From: Synergistaceae bacterium
GTDB lineage: Bacteria; Synergistota; Synergistia; Synergistales; Aminobacteriaceae
Reading direction: 5' to 3'
DNA: 47,619 nucleotides
Assembly (NCBI GenBank): GCA_017470485.1
Contig: JAFUYQ010000020.1
Coordinates: 1 to 47,619, forward strand
This document shows positions 15,371 through 23,785 of this stretch, piece by piece. The number at the start of each line of letters is the position of its first letter. Positions within the stretch are counted from its first letter, which is position 1. A model generated the notes under the pieces. It saw only the letters and a list, made by a program, of their open reading frames with translations. It had not been told where the DNA came from and made no database searches. A program made the position numbers and the translations under genes.

Positions 15371-16135
15371 ATGATATATGTTGTTGGTATAGGTTCGGGG
15401 AGAATTGGCACTATTACGCCGGAGGCACTTGAAGTTCTGCGCTCATGCGGTGCAGTTGTGGGGTATACGAAATATGTGGACATGATTCGCGGTTTACTTC
15501 CAGAAAAATTATTCATCACTTCGGGAATGACTCAGGAAATTCCGCGCTGTCAAAAAGCTCTGAGCCTCGCTAAGAATAATTCCTATGATGTCGCGTTAGT
15601 CTCAAGCGGCGACTCTGGGGTTTACGGAATGGCCGGACTAATGTTTGAGATTGCGTCAGGTTCGGGGGTGGAAGTGAGAGTAATACCTGGAGTAACGGCG
15701 GCTAATTTGTGCGCGTCAGTTCTAGGCGCACCGCTGATGAATGATTACGTTACGATAAGCCTGAGCGACCTTATGACCGAGTGGAGCGTTATCGAGATGA
15801 GATTAGAGGCAGCCTGCAAGGGGGATTTTGTGATTTGCATTTACAACCCTGCGAGCCGTAAGAGGCAGGAAAAATTCAAGAGGGCATGTGATATTCTGCT
15901 CCGCTACAAAACGCCTGAAACGCCTTCGGGATTTGTGAGGGACGCCGGAAGAGATGGCGAGTACTGGAAGATAATGACGCTTTCGGAACTTAGGGACTGC
16001 GGTGAGATTGACATGTTATGCACGGTTATAGTAGGAAATTCGCAGAGCTATATTCTTGACGGGAAGATTATAACGGCGAGGGGCTATCAATGTATAATTG
16101 ACCAATCAGAAAAACAGGAGGCATTAATGAAATGA
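15371..16135 (+). CDS. cobJ: Precorrin-3B C17-methyltransferase
   Basis: 254 residues of the tetrapyrrole (SUMT-like) methylase fold. It methylates C17 with ring contraction in corrin-ring synthesis, using S-adenosylmethionine. Family motifs: YVVGIGSGRIGTITPEA at the start (GxGxG loop), ALVSSGDSGVYGMAGLMFEI, VRVIPGVTAANLCASVLGAP, and FVICIYNPASRKRQ, which is typical of CobJ/CbiH. It stands apart from the other cobalamin genes of the window (27757-30538, opposite strand) and instead runs directly into a toxin-antitoxin pair with a 4-nt ATGA overlap. Confidence 0.9.
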   Translation: MIYVVGIGSGRIGTITPEALEVLRSCGAVVGYTKYVDMIRGLLPEKLFITSGMTQEIPRCQKALSLAKNNSYDVALVSSGDSGVYGMAGLMFEIASGSGVEVRVIPGVTAANLCASVLGAPLMNDYVTISLSDLMTEWSVIEMRLEAACKGDFVICIYNPASRKRQEKFKRACDILLRYKTPETPSGFVRDAGRDGEYWKIMTLSELRDCGEIDMLCTVIVGNSQSYILDGKIITARGYQCIIDQSEKQEALMK

Positions 16136-16317
16136 AGCGATTAAAAGTATTGACAACGCCCAGAGTAAAAACGATGTTAAATTCCCGTGTCCGTCATTTC
16201 AGAATGAAAGTTCCTGATACGTTTTACTCCGAGAAGAACATGGCTGTTCTTATGGAATCGGTAAGGGAACTTGACGAGGGGCGCGGTCAGGAACACGAGC
16301 TTTTAGACGATGCGTAA
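16132..16317 (+). CDS. Short YefM-like antitoxin
   Basis: 61 residues upstream of and overlapping a YoeB-type toxin. Only the C-terminal part looks like YefM: NMAVLMESVRELDEGRGQEH then ELLDD, the toxin-wrapping tail. The N-terminus is shorter than the usual 80-90 residues and does not show a clear Phd/YefM DNA-binding fold; instead it is basic (RVKTMLNSRVRHFRMKV). It may be a degenerate or alternative DNA-binding head, in which case autoregulation could differ. AGGAGG lies 10 nt upstream within the end of cobJ, so expression is coupled to cobJ. Confidence 0.65.
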   Translation: MKRLKVLTTPRVKTMLNSRVRHFRMKVPDTFYSEKNMAVLMESVRELDEGRGQEHELLDDA

Positions 16318-16576
16318 AGTATGGTCGGGGCGTTCATGGGACGAGTACGTTTTATGGCAGACTGAGGACAGAAAGATTCTCAAGCGTATTAATGTGCTGA
16401 TTAAGGACATAGAACGCAACGGGTGTATTGAAGGAATCGGCAAGCCCGAAGCACTAAAACACGAACTGGCAGGGTGGTACAGCCGTCATATTGACGATAA
16501 GCACAGACTTGTCTACAGAATGCCTGATGATGATACTATTGAAATTTCACAGTGCAGGAATCATTACGATGACTGA
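16310..16576 (+). CDS. yoeB: YoeB/Txe-family mRNA interferase toxin
   Basis: 88 residues, close to E. coli YoeB along its whole length: VWSGRSWDEYVLWQTEDRKI, then GIGKPEALKHELAGWYSRHI, DDKHRLVYRM and the terminal SQCRNHYDD. The catalytic Glu (KPEALKH), Arg (HRLVYR) and C-terminal His-Tyr are all present, so the toxin should be active as a ribosome-dependent endoribonuclease. Its ATG lies 8 nt inside the antitoxin gene, the normal coupled arrangement. Confidence 0.92.
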   Translation: MRKVWSGRSWDEYVLWQTEDRKILKRINVLIKDIERNGCIEGIGKPEALKHELAGWYSRHIDDKHRLVYRMPDDDTIEISQCRNHYDD

Positions 16577-16584
16577 GGGAAATT

Positions 16585-17520
16585 TTATTGTTCCCCTTTG
16601 AATTTTATTCTCTCCCGAAGGTTCAGAGCCATATCACTCATACCCATAACAATCAGCCATGCCCAGAAGAACGGCACTGCCAGAACGAAGCATACCAGAA
16701 TTTTAGTTCCTCTCCTGAGTTTGAAACCGTCCATAATCCAGAAGGCCAATGACAATCCCTGAACGAACATCAATACATTGACGACGATTTGAAGGTTCAA
16801 GACGAACATTGCACCCTGAAACCACGTATCAATATCAACAACCCAGCCCAGTAAAAATCCTCCTACTGAGACGAAAAGCAATGATATTGGGAACTTCCAC
16901 AGTTTGAAGGTTGGCAGTTCAGGCGGATAATGCTTGGAGTTGGGGAAGAATTTTCGGATTAATGAATTGCACAGCGAGTAATTCAGGAATGCCTCAATCC
17001 CTGCGTAAATCACCAGCATTGACGGCAGCATGTACGGGAAAATCGCTATCACCTGATTCAATGCTGTCTGAAGTTCGGGCTTGCCTGCGTATACTTCGGA
17101 GAGTGCCATGCTGACTTGCGCGGCGTCGGGGAACATTATATTTTTCCCTGTGAAGAACCAGAACAATCCGATTAAAAGCGTCTTGAATATCACTGACGCT
17201 CCGGCGCATATCAGGAAACTTTCACCGCCTGTCAGCTTCTTAACGTTCCTGAAACTTTCCTGAGACAATCCGAAAATTACTGCTGATACCGGCGCGCACC
17301 CCACTAAAAAATAAGCGGCCAGCTTCGGCGATATTACCAGAAACAGAGTCGCCTCAATCATTAGTTCGGCGGCACTCATGCTCCTGCGTCCCTCAAGACA
17401 GCCGAGAACGGTTAAAGGCAGAGGGCAGAGCATTAATCCTAAGAAGCCTGTGAGGGGTAAGAAACTCCCTGCGAACATAAATAAAACCGTAATAATGACG
17501 CAGGGAATTATACGTTTCAT
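16585..17520 (-). CDS. yybS: DUF2232 (YybS-like) membrane protein
   Basis: 311 residues of polytopic inner-membrane protein with about eight hydrophobic segments, starting MKRIIPCVIITVLFMFAGSF. Family features include the early GCLEGRR loop, LLVIYAGIEAFLNY-type central segment (PSMLVIYAGIEAFLNYSL) and the ELPTFKLWKFP loop, which is typical of DUF2232. The gene follows rpsR by 6 nt, as yybS follows rpsR in Bacillus. Function is unknown; the constant link to the S6/S18 operon is the best clue. Confidence 0.8.
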   Translation of the reverse strand: MKRIIPCVIITVLFMFAGSFLPLTGFLGLMLCPLPLTVLGCLEGRRSMSAAELMIEATLFLVISPKLAAYFLVGCAPVSAVIFGLSQESFRNVKKLTGGESFLICAGASVIFKTLLIGLFWFFTGKNIMFPDAAQVSMALSEVYAGKPELQTALNQVIAIFPYMLPSMLVIYAGIEAFLNYSLCNSLIRKFFPNSKHYPPELPTFKLWKFPISLLFVSVGGFLLGWVVDIDTWFQGAMFVLNLQIVVNVLMFVQGLSLAFWIMDGFKLRRGTKILVCFVLAVPFFWAWLIVMGMSDMALNLRERIKFKGEQ

Positions 17521-17526
17521 GTTAGA

Positions 17527-17823
17527 TTAATCTAATGAATAGGGTAGCAGAGCCATATATCTTGCACGCTTGATGGCCTCAGTAAGAAGCCGTTGATGTT
17601 TCGCGCAGTTGCCGGTAACACGTCTGGGAATAATTTTCCCTCTCTCGCTGATATATTTGCGGAGTTTTTCAACGTCCTTATAGTCAACGTGCTCCTGTTT
17701 CTCGACGCAGTAATAGCAGAACTTAGGTCTGCGCCTTGATGCGCCTCTGCGGAGTCCGCCGCCTGAGCCGTTGCGTGAAGCGGCCGGTCTGTTCTCGCGT
17801 TCAGTATTTTCGCGCTCGTTCAT
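17527..17823 (-). CDS. rpsR: 30S ribosomal protein S18
   Basis: 98 residues. The bS18 core begins at about residue 33 ([19 protein letters not shown]) and ends [20 protein letters not shown] ([18 protein letters not shown]). Cys36, Cys39 and Cys73 (GNCAKHQ) make this the zinc-binding type. The first 30 residues are an Arg/Gly-rich extension. It pairs with S6 in the platform of the small subunit. It lies between ssb and yybS. Confidence 0.97.
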   Translation of the reverse strand: MNERENTERENRPAASRNGSGGGLRRGASRRRPKFCYYCVEKQEHVDYKDVEKLRKYISERGKIIPRRVTGNCAKHQRLLTEAIKRARYMALLPYSLD

Positions 17824-17856
17824 TCTGTAATAATTTCTCCTTTTCTTCTTGAGCTG

Positions 17857-18387
17857 CTAGAATGGAATACCTCCGTCAGAATTTCCGTCAGGCATTCCGT
17901 TATTATCATCAGCGAATCCCTGTGAGAATACTCCTCCGCCGAATCCGCTTTCACCTATGCTTTTGCCGAAATCCTCATCGTCCGGAGTATATCCTCCTGA
18001 TGATGAACCCTGATAACCCGATGATTGATAGCCGCCGCCTGAAGCGTTCTGGCCTGATGCACCCAACATAATCATATTATCAATCCATATATCAGTGGTG
18101 TATCTTTTGCCTGAACCGTCTTTAGCGTCATAACTTCCCGTATGTATACGGCCTTCGACGAGGACGGGGCTTCCTTTCTTGAGATATTTTCCGCAAGTCT
18201 CGGCGTTGCTTCCCCACGCGACGACATTAATATAGTCTGTATTCTCCTGCCACTCGCCGTTGGCGTTTTTCCGTCTGGAATTTACAGCTATTCCGAAGCT
18301 TGCGTATGCTTTTTTGTTGACGGTGTATCTAACTTCGGGATCTCTTGTAAGATTTCCGGCAATAATAGCGCGGTTAAATCCTCTCAT
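17857..18387 (-). CDS. ssb: Single-stranded DNA-binding protein
   Basis: 176 residues from ATG 18387, which has AAGGAGG 8 nt upstream; the frame is open to 18411 but that would overlap rpsF. An OB fold occupies residues 1-110 (MRGFNRAIIAGNLTRDPEVR, TDYINVVAWG, GSPVLVEGRI). A Gly/Ser-rich linker follows, and the acidic tip is DGGIPF, a slightly less acidic form of the usual DDDIPF that recruits partner proteins. It is in the rpsF-ssb-rpsR operon, 13 nt after rpsF. Confidence 0.96.
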   Translation of the reverse strand: MRGFNRAIIAGNLTRDPEVRYTVNKKAYASFGIAVNSRRKNANGEWQENTDYINVVAWGSNAETCGKYLKKGSPVLVEGRIHTGSYDAKDGSGKRYTTDIWIDNMIMLGASGQNASGGGYQSSGYQGSSSGGYTPDDEDFGKSIGESGFGGGVFSQGFADDNNGMPDGNSDGGIPF

Positions 18388-18400
18388 TGCTGAAGCCTCC

Positions 18401-18682
18401 TTAGTCTTCAACGACTGTCATCAAATGACGGTAAACATTGGCACGCAGACCTAATATACGTCTGAGCTCAAATGTCTGCTTAGGCTCAAGCTCGAAGCTG
18501 AACAGCACATAATAGCCTTCAGTTTTCTTTCTAATTGGATAAGCTAAGGTACGTTTTCCCCAAGCATCTGACTTTGACACCGTGCCGCCGAGATTTTTGA
18601 TGACCTCTTCAATTTTTGAGATTTCCTCGCTCTGGTTCTCAGTTCCGGCATCAAGAATGGCAAGCATTTCGTAATTCCGCAC
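18401..18682 (-). CDS. rpsF: 30S ribosomal protein S6
   Basis: 93 residues from a GTG start at 18682 (MRNYEMLAILDAGTENQSEE), 10 nt after a strong GGGAGGAGGTG site. The frame stays open far upstream through the tRNA gene, but that extension is spurious. Matches bS6: GGTVSKSDAWGKRTLAYPIR and GYYVLFSFELEPKQ, with the final LGLRANVYRHLMTVVED. It forms a heterodimer with S18, encoded two genes downstream. Confidence 0.95.
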   Translation of the reverse strand: MRNYEMLAILDAGTENQSEEISKIEEVIKNLGGTVSKSDAWGKRTLAYPIRKKTEGYYVLFSFELEPKQTFELRRILGLRANVYRHLMTVVED

Positions 18683-18714
18683 GTCTCTGCACCTCCTCCC
18701 TGTGGACTTAATCG

Positions 18715-18745
18715 GCCTTCCGTTCGTGCGTATAACCCGAAAGGC
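18715..18745 (-). promoter_or_regulatory. Hairpin in the rpsF leader, candidate S6:S18 binding site
   Basis: On the minus strand GCCTTTC (18745-18739) pairs with GGAAGGC (18721-18715), with an inner GTT/AAC pairing; a CCG follows directly. It sits between the -10 box and the rpsF ribosome site. rpsF leaders in many bacteria carry a structure bound by the S6:S18 complex for autoregulation. The match here is by position and the CCG, not by full consensus. Confidence 0.35.
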
Positions 18746-18757
18746 AGGGCAGTGATG

Positions 18758-18763
18758 ATTATA
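18758..18763 (-). promoter_or_regulatory. -10 element for the rpsF operon
   Basis: Perfect TATAAT on the minus strand, preceded by a T-rich stretch that belongs to the upstream terminator. No good -35 hexamer is seen. Transcription would start near 18751. Confidence 0.45.
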
Positions 18764-18775
18764 GCACATAGCGAT

Positions 18776-18808
18776 AAAAAAAAAGACCCTCGCTGTTTTG
18801 CGAGAGCC
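18776..18808 (-). terminator. Intrinsic terminator after tRNA-Pro
   Basis: On the minus strand CTCTCGC (18806-18800), short loop, GCGAGGG (18793-18787), then TC and a run of nine T. It separates the tRNA from rpsF. Confidence 0.8.
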
Positions 18809-18828
18809 TTTGTTGATTTCTGGAATTT

Positions 18829-18907
18829 TGGTCGGGACGAGAGGATTCGAACCTCCGACCCCCTGCACCCCATGCAGATGCGCTAAGCCAGACTGCGCTA
18901 CGTCCCG
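18829..18907 (-). tRNA. tRNA-Pro (anticodon GGG)
   Basis: 79 nt on the minus strand, beginning CGGGACGTAGCGCAG and ending with an encoded CCA. The acceptor stem CGGGACG pairs with CGTCCCG. The anticodon stem TCTGC/GCAGG encloses loop ATGGGGT, giving anticodon GGG at 18871-18869. The T-arm GAGGTTCGAATCCTC is canonical. A terminator follows. Confidence 0.95.
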
Positions 18908-18953
18908 TAACAAGGAGCTATTTTACCGCAAATTCCTGATTCGTCAAGAGCGT

Positions 18954-19220
18954 TTAGATTTCACGCTTCATTATCACGAAAAAGACATTCGGGTCAAAAG
19001 TTGTCCTGACCGCAAATATTTCAGCGACTTCCCAGCCCTCTGCCCCCTCCTGATTCAAGAGTGCTTCAACTTCCGCTGTCTTTGCCGCCGAACCCTTGCT
19101 TTTCTGCAATGACGTGAGCGAGCCTAAAGGCACTATCTTGTACTCGTACTTAGCCGCAGAAAACGCCGTCCCCGAAAAACTCATCAGAATCATCATCACT
19201 AAAACCGCTAGTTTCTTCAT
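18954..19220 (-). CDS. Secreted DUF4177-like protein
   Basis: 88 residues with a signal peptide (MKKLAVLVMMILMSFSGTAF, cut near SAA) and a short domain of DUF4177 type: YEYKIVPLGSL, then EVEALLNQEGAEGWEVAEIF and FFVIMKREI. AGGAGG lies 10 nt before the ATG. It is the last gene of the exopolysaccharide export unit, 18 nt after the SLBB gene. Role unknown; the position suggests an accessory envelope factor. Confidence 0.7.
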   Translation of the reverse strand: MKKLAVLVMMILMSFSGTAFSAAKYEYKIVPLGSLTSLQKSKGSAAKTAEVEALLNQEGAEGWEVAEIFAVRTTFDPNVFFVIMKREI

Positions 19221-19238
19221 TAGCTCCGAACCTCCTGA

Positions 19239-21530
19239 TTATTTCCTCGTGGCATTGATGAGAACTCCGGCTGATGTTCCAACCTTGTAAATTATGTCGA
19301 TGGTATCTTTTAAGCTGTCTATTGACTGTCTGTCAACATACTTCACCGGCACTATGATTGTGTCTCCAGGGTCAATGGCAGCAGAAAAACCGCGCGGAGC
19401 TGTCCATTGTTTGCTCGAAAGGAGCGATGTGCTTCGGGTAAGCCTCAGCGTTGTACCGTCAGGCTTCACAAGATAGACCATTCGTTTATGCGCGCTCCTC
19501 AATGCTCCTCCTGCCGCGCTGATGTAACCGTTTATGCCCATGTCAGGACGGTAAACCTGCGTCGTTGATGTGTATACAGCCCCCACAACGTTGACGGTAA
19601 GAGGCGTGTCTGGAATTGTCAAAGCATCTCCGTTCTGAAGCTCATAGTCCCACGCCGTACCCCTTATATTTTTCGGAGTGTCTACCTTCGTTACTACTCG
19701 GCCTATTATGTCCATGTGCCTTAGATTATTGATAAGTTCTCTGCGCCTCTGGAACTCCTGATTTAATACTCCCGTTGTCGTGTTAGTGTTTGAAGTGTTC
19801 TGGGACGCTTCGAGAAGTTCACGCTCCATTCTGTCGGCCATCTGGTTCAGTGCCTCACGCTGTTCAACTGCTACGCTCTGACGGGTAAAGATCGCTCCCC
19901 TCAGATATGCTTTAGGCGTGAAGCCTCCTGCTCTGTCGATGAGGTCGGAGAGTTTTTCGCCGATGAACATTGAGTAGCTTCCAGGTCTTCTGACCTCTCC
20001 GGCTATGGTAACTCGAATCTGCTGCTTCCATTCAGGAATTACGACCACCGTTATCTGATCCATGTTCTCAAGCGTTATGTCATTCGCCGGATCTCCCTGC
20101 ATTACCCGTGCGAGATCCAATGTGAAACGCTGGTTCACAGGCCCTGAAAGAGACGGTCTTACTCTGGTAACTTCAACCGTTTCCGAAGCCGTTACCGTAG
20201 TTCCTCCTGCGCGGTTGATGATTTCCGACAGCCTTGTCTGTCCGGGTATTATCGCGAATGTTCCGGGTCTGATGAGCGGCCCTGTAATAAGCACCGTTGA
20301 CGCAAGGTTATATACAGGGTAAAGCCTGATTATATCGCCGTCCTGAAGCTCGCGGTTCTCAAGAGACTCAAGCGTTCCTTCAAAAGCATTGGCATAAGTG
20401 TTATCGTGAACCCTGTAGAACTGAACGCGCCCCTTGAACGTCCTTGCATTCAATCCGCCTGCTATGTAGAGTAAATCCTGAGCCCTTGTCGCTCCGTTAA
20501 GCTCGTATACTCCTGGATTCTGAACCTCGCCGGCAAGACCTACCAGAGGCCCTACAGGCGGAATAAATATTACGTCTCCTGCCTGAAGCCTTACGTCCTG
20601 AGTCTTGTCGCCCTGAAGAAGCATAGCGTACATGTCGAATATTGCCACAGTTCTTCCGTTTCGTTTCAGCTCAATGTTCCTGAGAGTTCCGCTGTTTGAA
20701 GGCCCTCCCGAAGCGATGAGAGCGTTCACGAGAGTCGAGAATGACGAAATCGTGTAAGCTCCTGGACGCATGGCATTGCCCGTAACGTAAATCATTATCG
20801 AACTCAGTCTGCCCATAGTAAGATTCATCTGGAAGCCCGTGTAATACTGGCTGAGTCTCGCGTTTATTATTCTTTCAGCCTCAGCAATCGTGTAACCTGC
20901 AAGCCTTACCATACCTATATGGGGAATTGAGGCCATTCCGTCCCTGTTCACGTCAAATCTGAAGTTTCCCTCCTCTGGAATACCCCAGACTGTGAGCGTC
21001 ATTTCATCGCCTATTCCTATTCTGTAACCCTGAGTTACCGGCGACGAGTCCATAGGCGCATAAGTTGACGGGGGGCGGCGGAAGAATGACATTCCGTATC
21101 TAGGAAGCCTCCTGAATAAATCACCGATTGGATTCCTCTCAGTATCTGATGAAAGAATGCTGTCAAAATACTCGTTTATTTCCTGTTCAGTAATCTGAGT
21201 GTTCAGACCTGCACCGTCAGCGTTCATCTCTATGCCGTAAACCTGCTGTGCGCCAGTCTGCTGGCTGCCTGTCGTAGCGTCAATGTTCTCAGTTCTTGAT
21301 GTCGGACTTGTCGGGTCAAGCCCTGTGAGATTGACTCCGCCTGTTCCGGCATTGGGGACTGTCGGCATGGCCGGTGAAAGGGTCGGCGCATTGATTGAGT
21401 AAGGCCCTGCGTTAGAGGGCATCGGCGCGGCGAGTACCGCAGGCCCCGAAACGTCCGCACCTAATGCCTGACCGCATAATGCAAGAATTAATATCCCTGC
21501 TGTAAAACATTTTGCTTTTTTCAATTTCAC
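19239..21530 (-). CDS. Polysaccharide export protein with multiple SLBB domains (Wza-like)
   Basis: 763 residues from a GTG at 21530 that follows GAGGTGATAATC; an upstream GTG at 21539 lies within that ribosome site. After the signal peptide (MKLKKAKCFTAGILILALCG) comes a low-complexity Pro/Thr/Gly stretch. Next is the Poly_export domain (YRIGIGDEMTLTVWG through LAGYTIAEAERIINARLSQY), then about five SLBB units, each with a GxxxxPGxY and L..LI..AGG pattern (for example GEVQNPGVYELNG, GEVRRPGSYSMFIGEKL). This is longer than Wza and resembles the multi-SLBB export proteins of diderms. It would form an outer-membrane or periplasmic export channel. The upstream partner is the YjbH-like barrel. 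No lipobox Cys is evident. Confidence 0.88.
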   Translation of the reverse strand: MKLKKAKCFTAGILILALCGQALGADVSGPAVLAAPMPSNAGPYSINAPTLSPAMPTVPNAGTGGVNLTGLDPTSPTSRTENIDATTGSQQTGAQQVYGIEMNADGAGLNTQITEQEINEYFDSILSSDTERNPIGDLFRRLPRYGMSFFRRPPSTYAPMDSSPVTQGYRIGIGDEMTLTVWGIPEEGNFRFDVNRDGMASIPHIGMVRLAGYTIAEAERIINARLSQYYTGFQMNLTMGRLSSIMIYVTGNAMRPGAYTISSFSTLVNALIASGGPSNSGTLRNIELKRNGRTVAIFDMYAMLLQGDKTQDVRLQAGDVIFIPPVGPLVGLAGEVQNPGVYELNGATRAQDLLYIAGGLNARTFKGRVQFYRVHDNTYANAFEGTLESLENRELQDGDIIRLYPVYNLASTVLITGPLIRPGTFAIIPGQTRLSEIINRAGGTTVTASETVEVTRVRPSLSGPVNQRFTLDLARVMQGDPANDITLENMDQITVVVIPEWKQQIRVTIAGEVRRPGSYSMFIGEKLSDLIDRAGGFTPKAYLRGAIFTRQSVAVEQREALNQMADRMERELLEASQNTSNTNTTTGVLNQEFQRRRELINNLRHMDIIGRVVTKVDTPKNIRGTAWDYELQNGDALTIPDTPLTVNVVGAVYTSTTQVYRPDMGINGYISAAGGALRSAHKRMVYLVKPDGTTLRLTRSTSLLSSKQWTAPRGFSAAIDPGDTIIVPVKYVDRQSIDSLKDTIDIIYKVGTSAGVLINATRK

Positions 21531-21558
21531 GATTATCACCTCAAATATTTTTTGTGCA

Positions 21559-23682
21559 TTACTTAAAGACGTAACCTAGTATACTGCTTACCTCATTATC
21601 ACCTTCAGTATTCACTTCATCATGCGTACAGTAATCATGAAGCATTCTTTCAACGTTCTTTTTGAGAGCGACAGGACGAAGCTGACTGATGAATCTTTCC
21701 GGCGTTCTAACTATACCGCCCTCGCGCCCTGAGTGCATATGCCATGCGGAGAGGAGGTTAGTATTCTGTTCCCAGATGTGAGAGCTTGAGTTCCCGAACC
21801 ATGTTCCGAACCACTTGTCCGCAGGTATCTCCATGTGTACTCCGGCTTTCGTGAAGTCCTTATCAGGCGCGTTAATGTCCGTAGCAATATACCAGAAACC
21901 TATTGAAGTGTCGTCCCAGTGCCTCGTTGCCGACAGCTTCCAGCCCCTGTCCTCATCGACAAACCACCCGTAATCCGCCTGAATGTCCAAATCGAGTGCC
22001 GGAATGTTCAAGCCTGCCTGAAGCCATTGGGCGTTCTGCCATTCTCTGCCGTCATCAACTTCTCTCGCCCTTCCGTTCCTGTAAGCGAGTCTGCCGTTCG
22101 TCAAGCCTGCAAATGAATAAGGATCTCTGTCGTGGTAGATTGCCGCTCTTGCGCCGACCCACCATAATCCTGAGTCGCCGTAGTATCTTGCCCATAAGTT
22201 CGCTCCGAACCATTCTTCATCGAGGTATCCGCCCTCTCCGAAGAGCCAGCCCCTTCCGTTTCTGCCCAAGTGTCCGGCGTAAGTCATGGCCGCTTCCTGA
22301 ATCCTTACGTTGCTGTTGAGGTCAGGCTCCCACCAGAGATCGCGGACTTTCTTTATGTCAACGTTGTTGTAAATCGGGACGCGGATATCAACGACTGACC
22401 CCCAGCCGTTCGTGTAACGCCCTCTGTAGATTGCGTCAATATTAAGCCTGTCCATATATGCCCTGTCGAGTGTCTGGTCAATCCTCATGTCGTAAGCCAG
22501 CATGAACTTGAACTCGTTTTCGGCTCTTGACTTCAAAACGTGATTATCGGGCTGTTCAATATCTTTGCTTGCCCACGAGAATATTGCCGACCTCATCGGA
22601 TCTTCGTCCCTCAGTGAACGCGCTCTTATGTCGAAAAGCAATGAGCCGGGAAATTCCGCCCTCACTATCGGAACGCCTGCATTCTTTGCGATGAGAGTTA
22701 ATGAATCAGTTTCGGGCATTACGGCGGAGAGGACTATTAACAGTCTTGTCATTGCTTCGGCGTGTGAAGCGTAGCCGTAATTCTCATAGGAGAGCGATAA
22801 TTTTTTGGTTTCATTCTCAGCGTCTTCGAGTTTGATTTCAACATCGCGGACTCTGACGAATTTTTCGATGCCTGATTTTATTTTGAGAAGTAAATCCTGA
22901 GACGCTACGTCCTCCCAGTAAGCGTTTCTGAAATCGCCGGGAGCATTGAATTTTTTGCGTCCATTTCCGATGATGGGGCCTCCGAGATGAATGCGCTGAG
23001 AGATCGTGAACGCCCAGTTATCTCCGCGCTGGTAACTCACTGAGCCTTGAAGCCCCCATGGGGATTTGAGGACGAAACCGGCATTGTATTTCTGTGTCGG
23101 GAGGTGTTCGAGAACACGTTTTCCGCTCACAATATCTTTTTCGTAGTCGAGCGGCGAATATTCAGCCTTGAACGCGAGCCAGTCGGCAATATCCCATTCG
23201 ATACCGCCGTAAAATCCGTTTAACCTGTCAGAACCGTAACCGATAGTTGCGGCAACACTTCCGAACCTCCATGTCGCTGCGCCGTAGTAAGCCTTCATAA
23301 GTTCCGTACCCATCATATCGACAACACCGAATGCAAGTGAAGGAATTATCCAGTTCTTAGGTGATTTGCTGTGCCAGAGCATGAATTTTAGGTCGATGGC
23401 CTTGTCCATGTAACGGCGGCCGCCAGAGATTGAAACTGTGTCGAATGTCGTAAGCCTCGTATTGATTTCGAGCCATGGAAGCCACGCTAAATCCATGAAA
23501 TAGAATTGATACGGCGAGTTGTAAGTGAATCCGAAACGTCCTGCGCCGTCCTCCGGCATTTCGGCGGTGGGATATTCCCACAGCCCCGTCAGTCCTGTGT
23601 TGCCCCCCGATGACGCTGAAGCACTCCCCGAAAAATTAACTGTCAGGAATAAGACGAGACAACATAGAATTACCCTCCGCAA
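21559..23682 (-). CDS. yjbH: YjbH-like exopolysaccharide outer-membrane protein
   Basis: 707 residues starting with TTG at 23682, 8 nt after GAGGAGC. A signal peptide (MRRVILCCLVLFLTVNFSGS) is followed by the family opening GNTGLTGLWEYPTAEMPEDG. Many alternating aromatic/hydrophobic strands follow (FGFTYNSPYQFYFMDLAW, WDIADWLAFKAEYSP, IQADYGWFVDEDRGWKLSAT), consistent with a large beta-barrel. YjbH proteins act in secretion of exopolysaccharide at the outer membrane. It is first in the unit with the SLBB export protein 19 nt downstream. Glycosyltransferases and a Wzc-type kinase are absent here, so synthesis genes must be elsewhere. Confidence 0.82.
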   Translation of the reverse strand: MRRVILCCLVLFLTVNFSGSASASSGGNTGLTGLWEYPTAEMPEDGAGRFGFTYNSPYQFYFMDLAWLPWLEINTRLTTFDTVSISGGRRYMDKAIDLKFMLWHSKSPKNWIIPSLAFGVVDMMGTELMKAYYGAATWRFGSVAATIGYGSDRLNGFYGGIEWDIADWLAFKAEYSPLDYEKDIVSGKRVLEHLPTQKYNAGFVLKSPWGLQGSVSYQRGDNWAFTISQRIHLGGPIIGNGRKKFNAPGDFRNAYWEDVASQDLLLKIKSGIEKFVRVRDVEIKLEDAENETKKLSLSYENYGYASHAEAMTRLLIVLSAVMPETDSLTLIAKNAGVPIVRAEFPGSLLFDIRARSLRDEDPMRSAIFSWASKDIEQPDNHVLKSRAENEFKFMLAYDMRIDQTLDRAYMDRLNIDAIYRGRYTNGWGSVVDIRVPIYNNVDIKKVRDLWWEPDLNSNVRIQEAAMTYAGHLGRNGRGWLFGEGGYLDEEWFGANLWARYYGDSGLWWVGARAAIYHDRDPYSFAGLTNGRLAYRNGRAREVDDGREWQNAQWLQAGLNIPALDLDIQADYGWFVDEDRGWKLSATRHWDDTSIGFWYIATDINAPDKDFTKAGVHMEIPADKWFGTWFGNSSSHIWEQNTNLLSAWHMHSGREGGIVRTPERFISQLRPVALKKNVERMLHDYCTHDEVNTEGDNEVSSILGYVFK

Positions 23683-23760
23683 TGTAAATCGCTCCTCATG
23701 GAAAATTTTTGCTTATTTTATCATTATAAACAGAAGGCTTCTACTTTTGTGTGAGTAAGA

Positions 23761-23782
23761 AAAATTATGCTAGTATAATTTT
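23761..23782 (+). repeat. Left-end hairpin of the tnpB element, overlapping a TATAAT box
   Basis: A perfect 8-bp stem AAAATTAT/ATAATTTT with loop GCTAGT. TATAAT at 23774-23779 lies in its right arm only 6 nt before the tnpB ATG, so a transcript from it would be nearly leaderless. No ribosome site precedes the ATG. Confidence 0.5.
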
Positions 23783-23785
23783 CTA

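Noticed and set aside
18683..18913. N-terminal extension of the rpsF reading frame
   Set aside because: It runs through the terminator and tRNA-Pro. The GTG at 18682 has a strong ribosome site and gives a standard S6 length.
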